Shown: piece by piece, positions 16,990-26,985 of the stretch | How the letters are laid out: each line of letters opens with the position of its first letter | Numbering within the stretch: the first letter of the stretch is position 1 | NCBI RefSeq assembly: GCF_900176355.1 | Contig: NZ_FWXI01000015.1 | Span: forward strand, 62,001 to 126,000 | Direction: 5' to 3' | Origin: Sporomusa malonica | GTDB taxonomy: Bacteria > Bacillota > Negativicutes > Sporomusales > Sporomusaceae | Length of the DNA stretch: 64,000 bases | Program-made: the position numbers and the translations under genes | Notes under the pieces: model-generated | What the model saw: only the letters and a program-made list of their open reading frames with translations | The model's database searches: none | What the model was told of the DNA's origin: nothing

Positions 16990-18195
16990 TTAACTGACTA
17001 CTTTGGCTGCTTTGACAGATTTCCAACCTACCATAAACCGGGCAGATACCGCATAGATAACACCTGTAACGACCATGACCGGTACTGTTGCCCCGACAAC
17101 TAAGTCTAGTTTGACAAACTGGTAATACATAACTACACCTACAGCCCAGACAATAACTGCGCCCCAGTTGACCAGCAGCCTAGCGTCAGCCTGCTGACGT
17201 CCTAAGAAGAAATAGTCGGTCAGGAGTACGGCAAACAACGGTGCAAACACTGAGCCAATGGCGTATAAGAAGCTTTCATATTGTTCAATGTTAATCACAA
17301 TCGCCAGCGCTGTGCCAACAACAGCCATAGCCAGTGCCAGTTTGCGCTCACTAACATCAGGCAGCAGATTAGTACAGGACACCCCCGCAGAATACGCATC
17401 AAGGAAGGTAGTCGTAACTGTCGACAATACAACAATGCCCAATGCCGCTAACCCCAGGTTAGCCGCCAGCATCATGGCTGCGGGATCTGAGTCACCAGTC
17501 ACGATGGCTGCACCTAAGCCAATCAGATACATCCAACAGCTACCGGCAAAATAGCCAATCCAGCTGCCCCACGCCCCCTCTGATGTCTTCCTGGCAAACC
17601 GAGTATAATCGGCAATAAGCGGCAACCAGGACAGCGGCATTATTACACTTAACTCCAGCGCCCCGCCAAAGGACATATCGCCTGCCGGCTGCTTAGTGAA
17701 AAGCGAGCTATCGGTAAACACTACCCCGCTTAAGACGACGGTAAGTACAAAGAGTAGCGCAACAGCTGCCGAATTAATCTTTTTCAACCCATCATTACCG
17801 GCAGCAATCCACAGGAAGATAAGCGCACCGATAACAAGGCTCCATAGTGTCATATTATCAAACGACCATACCATCTTTGTAATCTGGTTGACAGACCGCC
17901 CCCCTGCCACAATCATCACAGCCGTCCAGCCAATCAATTGCATAATGTTTAAAGCAGCAAACAGGTAGGAGCCGTAAATGCCAAACGAAATTCTGGTGGT
18001 CATGATGGCTGGCAGCTTGGTTTGACTGCCGATAATGCCTCCCAAAACCAAAATTGTCGTACCAACAAGATGGCCAAGCACTATGGCAGTGGCCCCTTTG
18101 GCAAACCCCAGTGGTGCTAGCAGGCCTCCGGTAATAATCTCAGCAATTGATACTGCCGCCCCAAACCAGAGCAGCATATAGTTTATGCTAGTCAT
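16990..18195 (-). CDS. cytX: NCS1-family hydroxymethylpyrimidine permease
   Basis: 401 residues, about twelve membrane helices, NCS1/CodB-like (cytosine-allantoin permease family). The opening WFGAAVSIAEIITGGLLAP and the TRISFGIYGSYLFAALN block are typical of the CytX subgroup. It overlaps the end of thiD by 8 bp and is under the same TPP riboswitch, so its cargo is most likely the thiamine precursor HMP rather than cytosine. Start ATG with agggatgttta. Confidence 0.85.
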   Translation of the reverse strand: MTSINYMLLWFGAAVSIAEIITGGLLAPLGFAKGATAIVLGHLVGTTILVLGGIIGSQTKLPAIMTTRISFGIYGSYLFAALNIMQLIGWTAVMIVAGGRSVNQITKMVWSFDNMTLWSLVIGALIFLWIAAGNDGLKKINSAAVALLFVLTVVLSGVVFTDSSLFTKQPAGDMSFGGALELSVIMPLSWLPLIADYTRFARKTSEGAWGSWIGYFAGSCWMYLIGLGAAIVTGDSDPAAMMLAANLGLAALGIVVLSTVTTTFLDAYSAGVSCTNLLPDVSERKLALAMAVVGTALAIVINIEQYESFLYAIGSVFAPLFAVLLTDYFFLGRQQADARLLVNWGAVIVWAVGVVMYYQFVKLDLVVGATVPVMVVTGVIYAVSARFMVGWKSVKAAKVVS

Positions 18196-18994
18196 TAAAC
18201 ATCCCTGCCTTCTTATATAGAGTATAAAAGTGATTGGTGGGCCCTACGCCTTTGCCAATGGACAGTGAGTGTTCAATCGCCACAGTTATGTACTCTTTGG
18301 CTGCTGCAACCGCATCTCTCATCGACAATCCCCTGCCCACATTAGCGGCAATGGCTGATGAGAGTGTGCAGCCAGTGCCATGAGTATTCTTGGTGGCAAT
18401 CCGTCGTGACGGCAGATAGATAAATTCCTCTCCATCAAATAAGATATCAGTCGAATCGCCGTCCAGATGTCCGCCTTTCATCAACACACTCTTAGGACCT
18501 AGCGCGAATATATCACGTGCTGCCACTTCCATAGCGGCAAGAGTGGTAATTGTCCGCCCGGTGATAACCTCAGCTTCAGGAATGTTAGGGGTCACGATAG
18601 CAGCCAGCGGCAGCAGTTCCTCAATTAGCGTGACCTCAGCTGCCGGATTCAATAGACGATACCCGCTTTTTGACACCATCACTGGATCGGCAACAATGTT
18701 GCTGGCCCCATATTCTCTTAACTTAGCCGCAATTGTTTTGATTGTGTCTACCTGGGACACCATGCCAATTTTAACGGCCGCCACCTCAATGTCCTCAAAA
18801 ATGGCATCAAGCTGTTTGGCGATCACTGCTGGCGTTATATCCTGCACAGCAAATACCCCTTGGGTATTTTGAGCAGTAACAGCGGTAATGACACTCATAC
18901 CAAATACGCCGTGAGCGGCGAACGTTTTGAGGTCAGCCTGAATGCCGGCACCGCCACTGGAATCTGAGCCGGCAATTGTTAGTACATTTTTCAC
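18188..18994 (-). CDS. thiD: hydroxymethylpyrimidine / phosphomethylpyrimidine kinase
   Basis: 268 residues, usual ThiD length. Ribokinase-like fold with GSDSSGGAGIQADLKTF at the N-terminus (HMP binding), the MKGGH block and the anion-hole motif GTGCTLSSAIAANVG near residue 210. It phosphorylates HMP to HMP-P and HMP-PP for thiamine synthesis. GTG start at 18994 behind gaggtgatatt. First gene of a TPP-riboswitch operon with cytX. Confidence 0.95.
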   Translation of the reverse strand: MKNVLTIAGSDSSGGAGIQADLKTFAAHGVFGMSVITAVTAQNTQGVFAVQDITPAVIAKQLDAIFEDIEVAAVKIGMVSQVDTIKTIAAKLREYGASNIVADPVMVSKSGYRLLNPAAEVTLIEELLPLAAIVTPNIPEAEVITGRTITTLAAMEVAARDIFALGPKSVLMKGGHLDGDSTDILFDGEEFIYLPSRRIATKNTHGTGCTLSSAIAANVGRGLSMRDAVAAAKEYITVAIEHSLSIGKGVGPTNHFYTLYKKAGMFND

Positions 18995-19009
18995 AATATC
19001 ACCTCACAT

Positions 19010-19052
19010 AAAAAATAGGCACAAGTATTTCCGTATAGGAATACTTGTGCCT
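19010..19052 (-). terminator. expression-platform terminator of the TPP riboswitch
   Basis: aggcacaagtattcc arm with its complement and a 4-6 nt loop, followed leftward by attttttat, 16 bp before thiD; transcription attenuation is expected when TPP is bound. Confidence 0.85.
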
Positions 19053-19056
19053 TCAA

Positions 19057-19168
19057 TCCTGATGACATCAATGAGCTTCCCTACGCTGGTATTACCCAGA
19101 ATCAGGTTCAAGGGTCAAAGACATCAAAGGGTCTTTATCTCAGCTGGCCTATCCAGCCCCCCTAGCCT
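19057..19168 (-). ncRNA. TPP riboswitch (THI element)
   Basis: On the minus strand the conserved THI boxes are present: ggggggctgg, cagctgagat, accctttga-like and then cctgattctgggtaatacca with gcgtaggga. They stand directly upstream of the terminator and thiD-cytX. High thiamine pyrophosphate should stop transcription. Confidence 0.95.
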
Positions 19169-19218
19169 AAACTTATTATGTTAGTAAAATATTAACATAT
19201 TTTCCCTGAATAAGCAAG

Positions 19219-19365
19219 CTACCCCTCAGACATATAATCAGGGCTAAACTCGGTAACATACTGCCAAGCCTGTTCAGCAAAACTCTCATGACCAGCCTGC
19301 TGGGCTTCGCTCATAAGATACAACCAAACATAGTCCGGTGTAGTAACAAACTTTTCGTTAGCCAT
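19219..19365 (-). CDS. small conserved-looking protein (48 aa)
   Basis: 48 residues from the ATG at 19365, which follows aaaaaagggggataact. Acidic and aromatic (TPDYVWLYLMSEAQQAGHES, then AWQYVTEFSPDYMSEG). No membrane segment. Function unknown. It stands alone between the TPP riboswitch and the MFS gene. Confidence 0.6.
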   Translation of the reverse strand: MANEKFVTTPDYVWLYLMSEAQQAGHESFAEQAWQYVTEFSPDYMSEG

Positions 19366-19394
19366 AGTTATCCCCCTTTTTTCTTGAGAAAATT

Positions 19395-19424
19395 TGAAGC
19401 CTTTGCATTGCTGCAGAGGCTTCA
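19395..19424 (-). terminator. hairpin after the MFS gene
   Basis: tgaagcct / aggcttca arms with an interior loop; leftward followed by aaattttctc. A weak terminator for the MFS gene or part of the small gene's leader. Confidence 0.35.
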
Positions 19425-19485
19425 TTGCCAGGAATATTTATTTGTTTTAGTATATGCCGTTTCTTATAAATATTCCATATAGTTT

Positions 19486-20649
19486 TTAATTATTTAAAAT
19501 CTCTTTCCCTTCTTTTACAAACAAAGTCAGAGCAAAGCCGATTATCGGCAATACTGCCAGAATATCAAATACCATTGGCAGCGTCCAGATATCCGCTACA
19601 CGCCCCAAGGCCAGTACCCCTAATGAGCCTAGCCCAACGCTAAAGCCCAGCGTCAGGCCTGACGCCATCCCAACATTGCCAGGCATCATCCGCTGAGTCA
19701 GTACAAGACAACCAGCAAAAGCGGCCGAGAGCAACGCGCTGGCAACGGCCAATAAGGCAAAAACTATCGAACCTGAACTCATATTAAACAGCGCTAATAA
19801 TAAACTAATTGGCAGAATTGAATAAAGCATAACCCGCTTACTCCCATATTTGTCACTCAACAAGCCGCCAGCAAGCGTACCGGCAGCCCCACCTGCTAAA
19901 AATACCGTAAGCAGCCAGCTGGCATAAACGGGATTGCCATTAAGGTATGATACGTAATAGAGCGGAATAAATGCGCCAATACTGGCGCTTACAGTAGCCC
20001 TGACCAGAGTAACCCCTAATAGGGCAAGCAGCGGCAAAGAGATTATCCCGGCAAGACTTCCCAATGACTGAGCCGGTTTACCAGTGGGCAGCGGCAGGCT
20101 CATAGCCAATTTATACAGCGGCCAAACAATGATCAGGCAAGGAATAATATATAGCCATAACATAGCATCAGAACCACTGGCTAGAAGCCCACCCATCATG
20201 AGCGAGCCGCCAGCAAACCCGGCATTTCCCCCTACCACAAACATACTAACGCCCTTGCCTTTAGCCTCGCCACTCAGGCGATTAACCGTTTTAGCGCCTT
20301 CCGGATGAAAGGCGGCAATCCCGAGACCTGTTAACGCCGTAGTAAATACAAGTAGCCAGTAGTTTGTCAGCAGTAACGAGGCCAGCATCCCCACCCCAGA
20401 AAGCAAACAGCCTGCCGCCATAAGCCAAGGGCGCGGACTGCGGTCAGTCGCATAGCCGAAAAACGGCTGTATGACCGAAGATGCAAGGTTCTGCGTTAAT
20501 GCAATCAGGCTTACCTGGGTATAAGTCAAACCAAACTTAGCCTTAAAATAAGGAAGCGCCACCAGGAGCGCCCCCTGCGAGAAGTCTGTTACCATGTGGG
20601 CAGCGGCCACTAGCAACACAGCCTTAGGTACTGTTTTAAACATGTTCAA
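19486..20649 (-). CDS. MFS transporter, fosmidomycin-resistance (Fsr)-like
   Basis: About 387 residues with twelve membrane helices. The first helix has AAHMVTDFSQGALLVALPYF, resembling Fsr-type exporters (HxxxDxxxG near the start), and the loop 2-3 motif is GYATDRSPRP. Probably a drug or metabolite exporter. Start is uncertain: aaaggagtg precedes a TTG at 20649 (11 bp) and an ATG at 20643 (17 bp); an ATG at 20688 would overlap the preceding gene deeply and has no ribosome site. The chosen start overlaps the GGDEF-EAL gene end by 14 bp. Confidence 0.82.
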   Translation of the reverse strand: MNMFKTVPKAVLLVAAAHMVTDFSQGALLVALPYFKAKFGLTYTQVSLIALTQNLASSVIQPFFGYATDRSPRPWLMAAGCLLSGVGMLASLLLTNYWLLVFTTALTGLGIAAFHPEGAKTVNRLSGEAKGKGVSMFVVGGNAGFAGGSLMMGGLLASGSDAMLWLYIIPCLIIVWPLYKLAMSLPLPTGKPAQSLGSLAGIISLPLLALLGVTLVRATVSASIGAFIPLYYVSYLNGNPVYASWLLTVFLAGGAAGTLAGGLLSDKYGSKRVMLYSILPISLLLALFNMSSGSIVFALLAVASALLSAAFAGCLVLTQRMMPGNVGMASGLTLGFSVGLGSLGVLALGRVADIWTLPMVFDILAVLPIIGFALTLFVKEGKEILNN

Positions 20650-22735
20650 AATGATAAGCACTCCTTTGAAAACAAGTCTGTAACTCATTTATAAATTCAG
20701 CTGGAGGCAGCGGCCGGCTGATAAAATATCCCTGAATAATATCGCATTTTTCCTGCCTAAGATATTTAAACTGAATCTCTGTCTCAACGCCTTCAGCAAC
20801 CACAGTCAGTCCCATCTGATGTGCCAACTCAATAATACTGCCAGTAATGGCAGCGTCCACGCCGCCGATAGTAATATCATCAATAAAGGCTTTATCCATT
20901 TTCAGCATAGTAATTGGTAACTTCTTCAGATATGTTAAGGAAGAATAGCCACTGCCAAAATCGTCAAGCGCGATCCGCACCCCCATGCGACGCAACTCCC
21001 CAAGTTTCCGGACATTTTCCTCAAACCGCTCCATGAGCACACTTTCCGTAATCTCCAGTTCAAGGCATTCAGGTGGCAAGCCAGTCTCTGCCAGGACACC
21101 TGCGACCATTTCGACAAAATCATCCTCAATCAACTGCATAACCGAGATGTTTACAGCCGTACATAACCGGCCATGACCAGCAGCAAACAGCGTCTGGCTG
21201 AATACACACGCTGTTTGAAGTACCCATTTACCGATGCTGACAATCATTCCCGTCTCCTCGGCCAATGGGATAAACTTAAGCGGTGTCACCAGACCGTATT
21301 CCGGACTTGCCCATCGCAGCAGCGATTCAAATCCCTCCACCCTGCCTGTTGCCAGATTAAACTGTGGCTGGTAATGCACAATTAACTCGTTATTTACGAT
21401 AGCCTGACGCAAACTTGCTTCCATGCCTGCTTTTTCAACAACCGCCTCAAACATTGATTTATCAAAAAACTTATAATTACGTTTACCGGAGTTTTTTGCT
21501 GAATACATTGCAGTATCGGCATTTCTAAGAAGTTCGTCGATACAACTGCCATCATCAGGGTACATAACAACGCCTGCACTGGCTGTGACCTGGAAGCTAT
21601 GTTGATTTACTGTAATTGATTGCTCAAACAGTTTCATTATCTTATCCGCAAATTCGGTAATGAAAACGCGGTCACCACCCCCTGGAAAAAAGACAATAAG
21701 CTCATCGCCGCCCAAGCGGGCTACCACGCCGTCAGCACCAACTAATGCCGATAATTTGCCACCGATATCAACAAGCAGCTTATCACCCCAGGAATGACCA
21801 TAAGTATCATTAACAAGCTTAAAGTTATCAATATCAATAAAAATGAGCGCGCCCTTACTGCCGTAATCACTGGCAGCGGCTAATTCACAGGTAATCAGGT
21901 CTGTCAAAAGTGTACGATTGGCCAAACCGGTAAGGGGATCGTAATAGGCCAGCTGCCGAATTCTGGCTTCCTGCAATTTGCTGTCAGTTGTATCGGTGAG
22001 CGAACCTGCTATACGTATGGCCTTGCCTTCATGATCAAACAATGCCCTTCCCCGGGCTAAAACCCACTTATAGCCCCCGTCTGCTGTTTTTAGCCTGTAT
22101 TCGGCAGAAAAATATGCGGTTTTTCCTTGATAGTGTTCCTCCAGCTTTGCTACTGTTGGCGCGAAGTCATCTGGATGAATACTCGCCCGCCATTTCTTAT
22201 AAAAATTCTCTCGCTTGCCAGTAAAACCACTTATTTCCTCACACCGATCAGACATTGTTCCTATGCCGCTCACCAAATCGATATCCCATAAACCGTCATT
22301 CGAGCCTTCAGCCAGCAATCGGTATATTTCTTCGTTCTGCCTAATTTGTTCCTCATTCAGATAAAGTTCATTAAAATTTTCCCTGAGTTCTTCCTCTTGG
22401 GCAGATAACTCTTCATGAACACCTATCAAATCTTCATTCCGTCGCTGCAATAGTCGTTCTGTCTGACGGCGCTTATTGATATTTATCAAAAGGTAAATTA
22501 CTGTAATTATAAGAGCAATAATCGTAACGCTTGCGGTGTTAACCAGATTTTTATATGGTTCAAATAAAGAAAGAGGTTTATTAACAACACCGTCAGCCGG
22601 CAAACCTTGCGCGAGTACAGGCTGAATTGAGGCAAATGACAAACAGATAATAACAGCTACAACTACCTGGATTGACAACTTACTATGCATTACGCACCAG
22701 CTTCCCGTAAATATTATGCAGTGAATTTGTCGCAT
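20636..22735 (-). CDS. membrane GGDEF-EAL protein with PAS domain
   Basis: About 699 residues. N-terminal signal or anchor, a short external segment, a helix (about 65-85), coiled coil (about 90-135), PAS/PAC (about 140-255), GGDEF (about 270-425) with RLGGDELIVF, and EAL (about 445-690) with EGFESLLRW, NISVMQL, ELEITESVLM, DDFGSGYSSL, EGVET and IIQGY. The GGDEF site is the tolerated GGDEL; the EAL residues for metal binding look intact, so phosphodiesterase activity on c-di-GMP is likely and cyclase activity possible. Start ATG 22735 follows ggagctata; an ATG at 22690 gives a cleaner signal peptide. Cell-surface or motility control is plausible. Confidence 0.88.
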   Translation of the reverse strand: MRQIHCIIFTGSWCVMHSKLSIQVVVAVIICLSFASIQPVLAQGLPADGVVNKPLSLFEPYKNLVNTASVTIIALIITVIYLLININKRRQTERLLQRRNEDLIGVHEELSAQEEELRENFNELYLNEEQIRQNEEIYRLLAEGSNDGLWDIDLVSGIGTMSDRCEEISGFTGKRENFYKKWRASIHPDDFAPTVAKLEEHYQGKTAYFSAEYRLKTADGGYKWVLARGRALFDHEGKAIRIAGSLTDTTDSKLQEARIRQLAYYDPLTGLANRTLLTDLITCELAAASDYGSKGALIFIDIDNFKLVNDTYGHSWGDKLLVDIGGKLSALVGADGVVARLGGDELIVFFPGGGDRVFITEFADKIMKLFEQSITVNQHSFQVTASAGVVMYPDDGSCIDELLRNADTAMYSAKNSGKRNYKFFDKSMFEAVVEKAGMEASLRQAIVNNELIVHYQPQFNLATGRVEGFESLLRWASPEYGLVTPLKFIPLAEETGMIVSIGKWVLQTACVFSQTLFAAGHGRLCTAVNISVMQLIEDDFVEMVAGVLAETGLPPECLELEITESVLMERFEENVRKLGELRRMGVRIALDDFGSGYSSLTYLKKLPITMLKMDKAFIDDITIGGVDAAITGSIIELAHQMGLTVVAEGVETEIQFKYLRQEKCDIIQGYFISRPLPPAEFINELQTCFQRSAYHFEHV

Positions 22736-22826
22736 TATAGCTCCAGATACCATTATACAACAATTCATATCTTGTTTAGGAAATTTCTTTAGCTAAGGTA
22801 ATTAAATTTCTTTTATATAACCATAA

Positions 22827-22850
22827 AGTCAATTAAAGTCAAAAAGTCAG
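22827..22850. promoter_or_regulatory. CtsR-type heat-shock box
   Basis: AGTCAAT-TAA-AGTCAAA matches the CtsR heptad repeat RGTCAAA-NAN-RGTCAAA with one mismatch, and a third partial heptad AGTCAG follows. It lies about 190 bp upstream of clpB, in the divergent region with the GGDEF-EAL gene. Confidence 0.55.
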
Positions 22851-22904
22851 TAAAAGTTAGACCGACTGCGTGCGCTTTACTTTTTATGCTAAAAATCAGG
22901 CTAT

Positions 22905-22940
22905 CCGGCCAAAAATGGCCTAGCTTTGCCATTTTTCCGG
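22905..22940 (+). other. hairpin in the clpB leader
   Basis: ccgg(cc)aaaaatggc ... gccatttttccgg, a 13-bp stem with a 2-nt bulge and 8-nt loop about 100 bp before clpB. No T run follows, so it is not a classic terminator. Confidence 0.45.
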
Positions 22941-23041
22941 CTCCAATTAATAACAACTTTCTGATAGTATTTAATTGTAGACTTTACCAATGCATATCTC
23001 ACCCATTAACCTGACATAATTTTTTTAAGGAGGTATAAATT

Positions 23042-25624
23042 ATGAACAATGAAAAATATACCCAAAAAGCGGCAGCCGCCTTACAGGAAGCGCAACAATT
23101 AGCCGCCCTGCACTACCATCAGGAGCTAACAGCCAAGCACCTGGCCCTTGCACTTATCAAAGAAGCCGAAGGTATTATGGCCTATCTGCTGGCCCAGTTA
23201 AACATCGATGCCCGGCTGCTCACCACTAAACTTGAGCAGCTGGTAAAAAACCTGCCAGCTGTGCGCGGTCAAGACAGCGGCTTACGGATGAATACCGCCA
23301 TGGTACGTGTGTTGGCTTTAGCTGAAAAACACGCCAAAGCTATGAGAGATGACTATATTAGTGTTGAACACTTACTTATGGCGATTGCCGATGACGGCGA
23401 TACCGATTTAGTTACAGTCTGCCGCGATTTCGGCCTGACAAAAAGCCGGATCCAGGAGGTCATTACTGAATTTCGACGCGGCCAGACTATCACCAACGAC
23501 AATCCGGATGAAAATCTGCAGGCACTTAAAAAATATGGCCGTGATTTGACTGAACTGGCTCAGCAGGGCAAACTTGACCCAGTTATCGGCCGTGATGAAG
23601 AAATCCGCCGGGTTGTCGAAATCCTCTCCCGCCGCACCAAGAACAATCCGGTGCTTATCGGTGAACCGGGAGTTGGCAAAACCGCCATTGTTGAAGGCTT
23701 GGCCAGGCGCATTATTGCCGGAGATATACCTGAAACCTTGAAAAATAAATCCGTATATTCGCTTGATTTAGGAGCCATGCTGGCTGGGGCTAAATACCGG
23801 GGTGAATTTGAAGAACGCCTAAAAACAGTACTTGGAGAGATTGCCAAGTCCGAAGGTAAAATTGTACTATTCATTGACGAATTGCACACCGTTGTTGGTG
23901 CCGGGGCTGCCGAAGGCGCCATGGATGCTGGTAATATCTTAAAGCCGATGCTGGCCAGAGGCGAACTCAGGTGTATTGGCGCAACCACGCTGAATGAATA
24001 CCGCAAACATATTGAAAAGGACACCGCACTCGAGCGACGCTTCCAGCCTGTCATGGTGGATCAGCCAAGTGCCGAAGATACCATTTCTATCCTGCGCGGC
24101 TTAAGAGAGCGCTACGAAGTACATCATGGCGTAAAAATAAAAGATGCGGCCTTAGTTGCTGCCGCCATCCTATCTGACCGCTATATCTCTGACCGGTTCC
24201 TGCCAGACAAGGCCATCGACTTAGTCGACGAAGCCGCCGCCAAACTCCGCACTGAGATTGATTCAATGCCCACTGAACTGGACGATGCGCTCCGCCGCAT
24301 TATGCAGCTTGAGATCGAAGAGCAAGCATTAAAAAAAGAAACCGATTCCTCTTCAAAAGATAAACTGGAGCGTATCGGCCAAGAACTGGCAGGCCTCAAG
24401 GAGCAGGCTGATGCTTTAAAGGCCCAGTGGCAGTTGGAGAAGCAGGCTATTACCCGTCTGCGCGACCTAAAAGAGGAGCTTGAAACTGTCCGCACTCAGA
24501 TGGAAGCTGCCGAGCGGGCCTATGATTTAAACCGGCTGGCCGAACTTAAATATGGCCGTCTGCCTGAACTTGAGAGGAAACTGAAAGCCGAAGAAGATCA
24601 ATTAACACATAATCGCACCCATAAAACTATGCTCAAGGAAGAAGTAGACGAGGATGACATTGCCAAGGTGGTCAGCCGCTGGACCGGCGTACCGGTAACC
24701 AAGCTAATGACGGGCGAGCGTGAAAAATTAGTCCACCTTGAAGACATCCTGCATCACCGGGTTGTTGGCCAGGACGCTGCCGTAACAGCCATCAGCGAAG
24801 CCATTATCAGGGCTCGTGCGGGCATCAAAGACCCTAACCGACCCATCGGCTCATTTATCTTCCTGGGACCAACCGGTGTCGGCAAAACCGAGCTGGCCAA
24901 AACTTTAGCTGAGGTCCTGTTTGACGATGAGCGCAGCATGATCCGCCTGGACATGAGCGAATATATGGAAAAACATGCTGTTGCCCGCCTTATCGGCGCA
25001 CCGCCTGGTTATGTCGGCTACGACGAGGGCGGCCAACTGACTGAAGCCGTCCGCCGCCGCCCCTATAGCGTGCTACTGCTTGACGAAGTGGAAAAGGCGC
25101 ACCATGACGTGTTCAATGTTCTGCTGCAAATTCTGGATGATGGACGCCTGACCGACAGCAAAGGCCGTACCGTTGATTTCAAAAACACGGTGATCATCAT
25201 GACCTCCAACATCGGCTCACACGAGATTTTGAACAACGAGTTTACCGCCGCCAAAGAACGCGTACTGGAATTACTGAAACACAATTTCCGGCCCGAATTT
25301 TTAAACCGCATTGACGATATTATTGTATTTAACGCCCTTACCCAAGAACAAGTTGGTTCAATTGCCGCCATTATGCTGGAAACCCTTAATCGACGTCTAC
25401 AAAAACAGCTCAATATCAGCTTGTCCTGGGAGGATAGTGCTCTGGAACTGTTGGCTAGCGCCGGCTATGATCCGCAATTCGGCGCAAGACCCTTAAAACG
25501 CTTAATTAGCCGCCTGGTTGAAACCGAGCTCAGTAAGATGATTATTAAGGGAGAGGTCCCTGAAGGCAGCAAGGTAAAACTAAGCACTAACTCTGAAAAA
25601 ATAATCATAAAAATCATTCCGTAA
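23042..25624 (+). CDS. clpB: ATP-dependent disaggregase ClpB
   Basis: 860 residues, full ClpB length. Clp N-domain repeats (1-145), AAA1 with GEPGVGKT and the LFIDELHT Walker B (about 150-390), the long middle coiled coil that separates ClpB from ClpA/ClpC (about 400-520), AAA2 with GPTGVGKT (about 600) and [10 protein letters not shown], and the C-terminal D2 small domain ([10 protein letters not shown]). It resolubilises aggregated proteins with DnaK. Ribosome site aaggaggtataaatt. A CtsR-like box and a hairpin precede it; a terminator follows, so it is monocistronic. Confidence 0.97.
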   Translation: MNNEKYTQKAAAALQEAQQLAALHYHQELTAKHLALALIKEAEGIMAYLLAQLNIDARLLTTKLEQLVKNLPAVRGQDSGLRMNTAMVRVLALAEKHAKAMRDDYISVEHLLMAIADDGDTDLVTVCRDFGLTKSRIQEVITEFRRGQTITNDNPDENLQALKKYGRDLTELAQQGKLDPVIGRDEEIRRVVEILSRRTKNNPVLIGEPGVGKTAIVEGLARRIIAGDIPETLKNKSVYSLDLGAMLAGAKYRGEFEERLKTVLGEIAKSEGKIVLFIDELHTVVGAGAAEGAMDAGNILKPMLARGELRCIGATTLNEYRKHIEKDTALERRFQPVMVDQPSAEDTISILRGLRERYEVHHGVKIKDAALVAAAILSDRYISDRFLPDKAIDLVDEAAAKLRTEIDSMPTELDDALRRIMQLEIEEQALKKETDSSSKDKLERIGQELAGLKEQADALKAQWQLEKQAITRLRDLKEELETVRTQMEAAERAYDLNRLAELKYGRLPELERKLKAEEDQLTHNRTHKTMLKEEVDEDDIAKVVSRWTGVPVTKLMTGEREKLVHLEDILHHRVVGQDAAVTAISEAIIRARAGIKDPNRPIGSFIFLGPTGVGKTELAKTLAEVLFDDERSMIRLDMSEYMEKHAVARLIGAPPGYVGYDEGGQLTEAVRRRPYSVLLLDEVEKAHHDVFNVLLQILDDGRLTDSKGRTVDFKNTVIIMTSNIGSHEILNNEFTAAKERVLELLKHNFRPEFLNRIDDIIVFNALTQEQVGSIAAIMLETLNRRLQKQLNISLSWEDSALELLASAGYDPQFGARPLKRLISRLVETELSKMIIKGEVPEGSKVKLSTNSEKIIIKIIP

Positions 25625-25658
25625 AAACCATATAAGCACCTTTAACTCAACTCTAATT

Positions 25659-25688
25659 AAAATCCCCGCAGATGCCGGGGATTTTCTT
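25659..25688 (+). terminator. clpB terminator
   Basis: aaaatccccg / cggggatttt stem with a short loop and a T-rich end, 35 bp after the stop. Confidence 0.75.
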
Positions 25689-25831
25689 CCTGATAGGAAG
25701 GTTCTTTTTCCTCACTAGGACTTTGGTACTATTTACCATGACTTTAGGCTGATTGCATTCCACAAAAATCAACTTTATACTTATATTGCCAATTATATAG
25801 TTTTTTACTTAATGAAAAGGGAGCTGGTAGT

Positions 25832-26911
25832 GTGTCAACCAGGATGATCGCCGTCAAAGATTTGGTTTCCGGCATGATTATCGGCGAACCAGTCCTGTCG
25901 GCTAGCGGCAAAATATTATTAGGGAAAGATGTGGTTATCACCGCTCGAACCATCTCATTATTACTCATGTGGGGTGTCCACACAATCCTTGTAGTCGACG
26001 AAAGTACTATTCCGACATCTGAAAATACACCGGCACAGCCTGCTGCAATTGCTGGCCACGGCAGTGTAATGGAAGATTTCAGCACCTTCTTTAATGAATA
26101 TGACAGTGTGATAACAACGGCCGCCCAGTCTTTTGATTTTATCCGCAAAAACAATCGGATTCCGGTACAGGAACTAAAGGATACCTCTTTTAGTATTTTC
26201 TCTACCGTACTTTCCACCGGCCCAGCTATCATGGATTATCTCTTGGTAAGCGACTATAATTTAGCCGACAAGGTAGCTCGCCATTCAGTTATGGTAGCCT
26301 TTATCAGCAGCATTATCGGGCGTAAACTTAAGCTGACCGACCAACAGCTACATGTGTTAATTCTGGCCGGTCTCCTGCATGACGTAGGAAAACTGGTTAT
26401 TGCCAAAGAGGCTGACAATCACCCCAACTCTCATGTCATCAACGGCGGCAAACTTCTCCAGCATGTACCGTCTCTACCACAGGAAGTGCTGATGAGTGTT
26501 CTCCAGCATCATGAATGCATGGACGGCAGCGGTTGTCCCTTAGGCTCAGTCGGAGATAAAATTCACCTCTATGCAAGAATCATTGCTGTTGCTGACTATT
26601 TTCATCAACAGGCCTATACTGGTGAACACGCCAATCCTTTCCCGGTTCTAGAGTCAATGTCCAAAGAAATGTTTAGTAAGCTTGACCAAGGCGTCTGTCA
26701 GCCATTTATTAGGCATGTTCGCGATTGTCTAATAAATTCTCCTGTACTCTTAAGCGATGAGCGCACGGGCCAGGTAATTTTCTTTAATACCAATAAACTA
26801 GATCAGCCAATCATTAAAACCGATAGCGGCACAATCATTGATCTCGCCGCTACCAAACACATTTCTATTAAACGCCTGGTTAATCTGGAGTATTTAGCCA
26901 ATGCCAATTAA
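25832..26911 (+). CDS. HD-GYP-like phosphodiesterase domain protein
   Basis: 359 residues, soluble. N-terminal segment (1-56) like those preceding many HD-GYP domains (VKDLVSGMIIGEPVLSASGK). The HD domain spans about 140-310: H151, H183-D184 (LLHDVGK), and H226-H227 within HHECMDGSGCP. The third motif has GCP in place of GYP, so it is a variant. HD-GYP proteins hydrolyse c-di-GMP; activity here is likely but not certain. GTG start behind gggagctggtagt. Flanked by terminators, so single-gene unit. Confidence 0.78.
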   Translation: MSTRMIAVKDLVSGMIIGEPVLSASGKILLGKDVVITARTISLLLMWGVHTILVVDESTIPTSENTPAQPAAIAGHGSVMEDFSTFFNEYDSVITTAAQSFDFIRKNNRIPVQELKDTSFSIFSTVLSTGPAIMDYLLVSDYNLADKVARHSVMVAFISSIIGRKLKLTDQQLHVLILAGLLHDVGKLVIAKEADNHPNSHVINGGKLLQHVPSLPQEVLMSVLQHHECMDGSGCPLGSVGDKIHLYARIIAVADYFHQQAYTGEHANPFPVLESMSKEMFSKLDQGVCQPFIRHVRDCLINSPVLLSDERTGQVIFFNTNKLDQPIIKTDSGTIIDLAATKHISIKRLVNLEYLANAN

Positions 26912-26941
26912 TTGAGTCTGTTGACAGCATTATAGCGGGAT

Positions 26942-26985
26942 AAATAAGCTGCCGAAAGAGTAATCTTTCGGCAGCTTATTTATAT
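26942..26985 (+). terminator. terminator of the HD-GYP-like gene
   Basis: Perfect 17-bp stem (aaataagctgccgaaag and complement) with a 6-nt loop, then a T-rich run. Confidence 0.8.
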
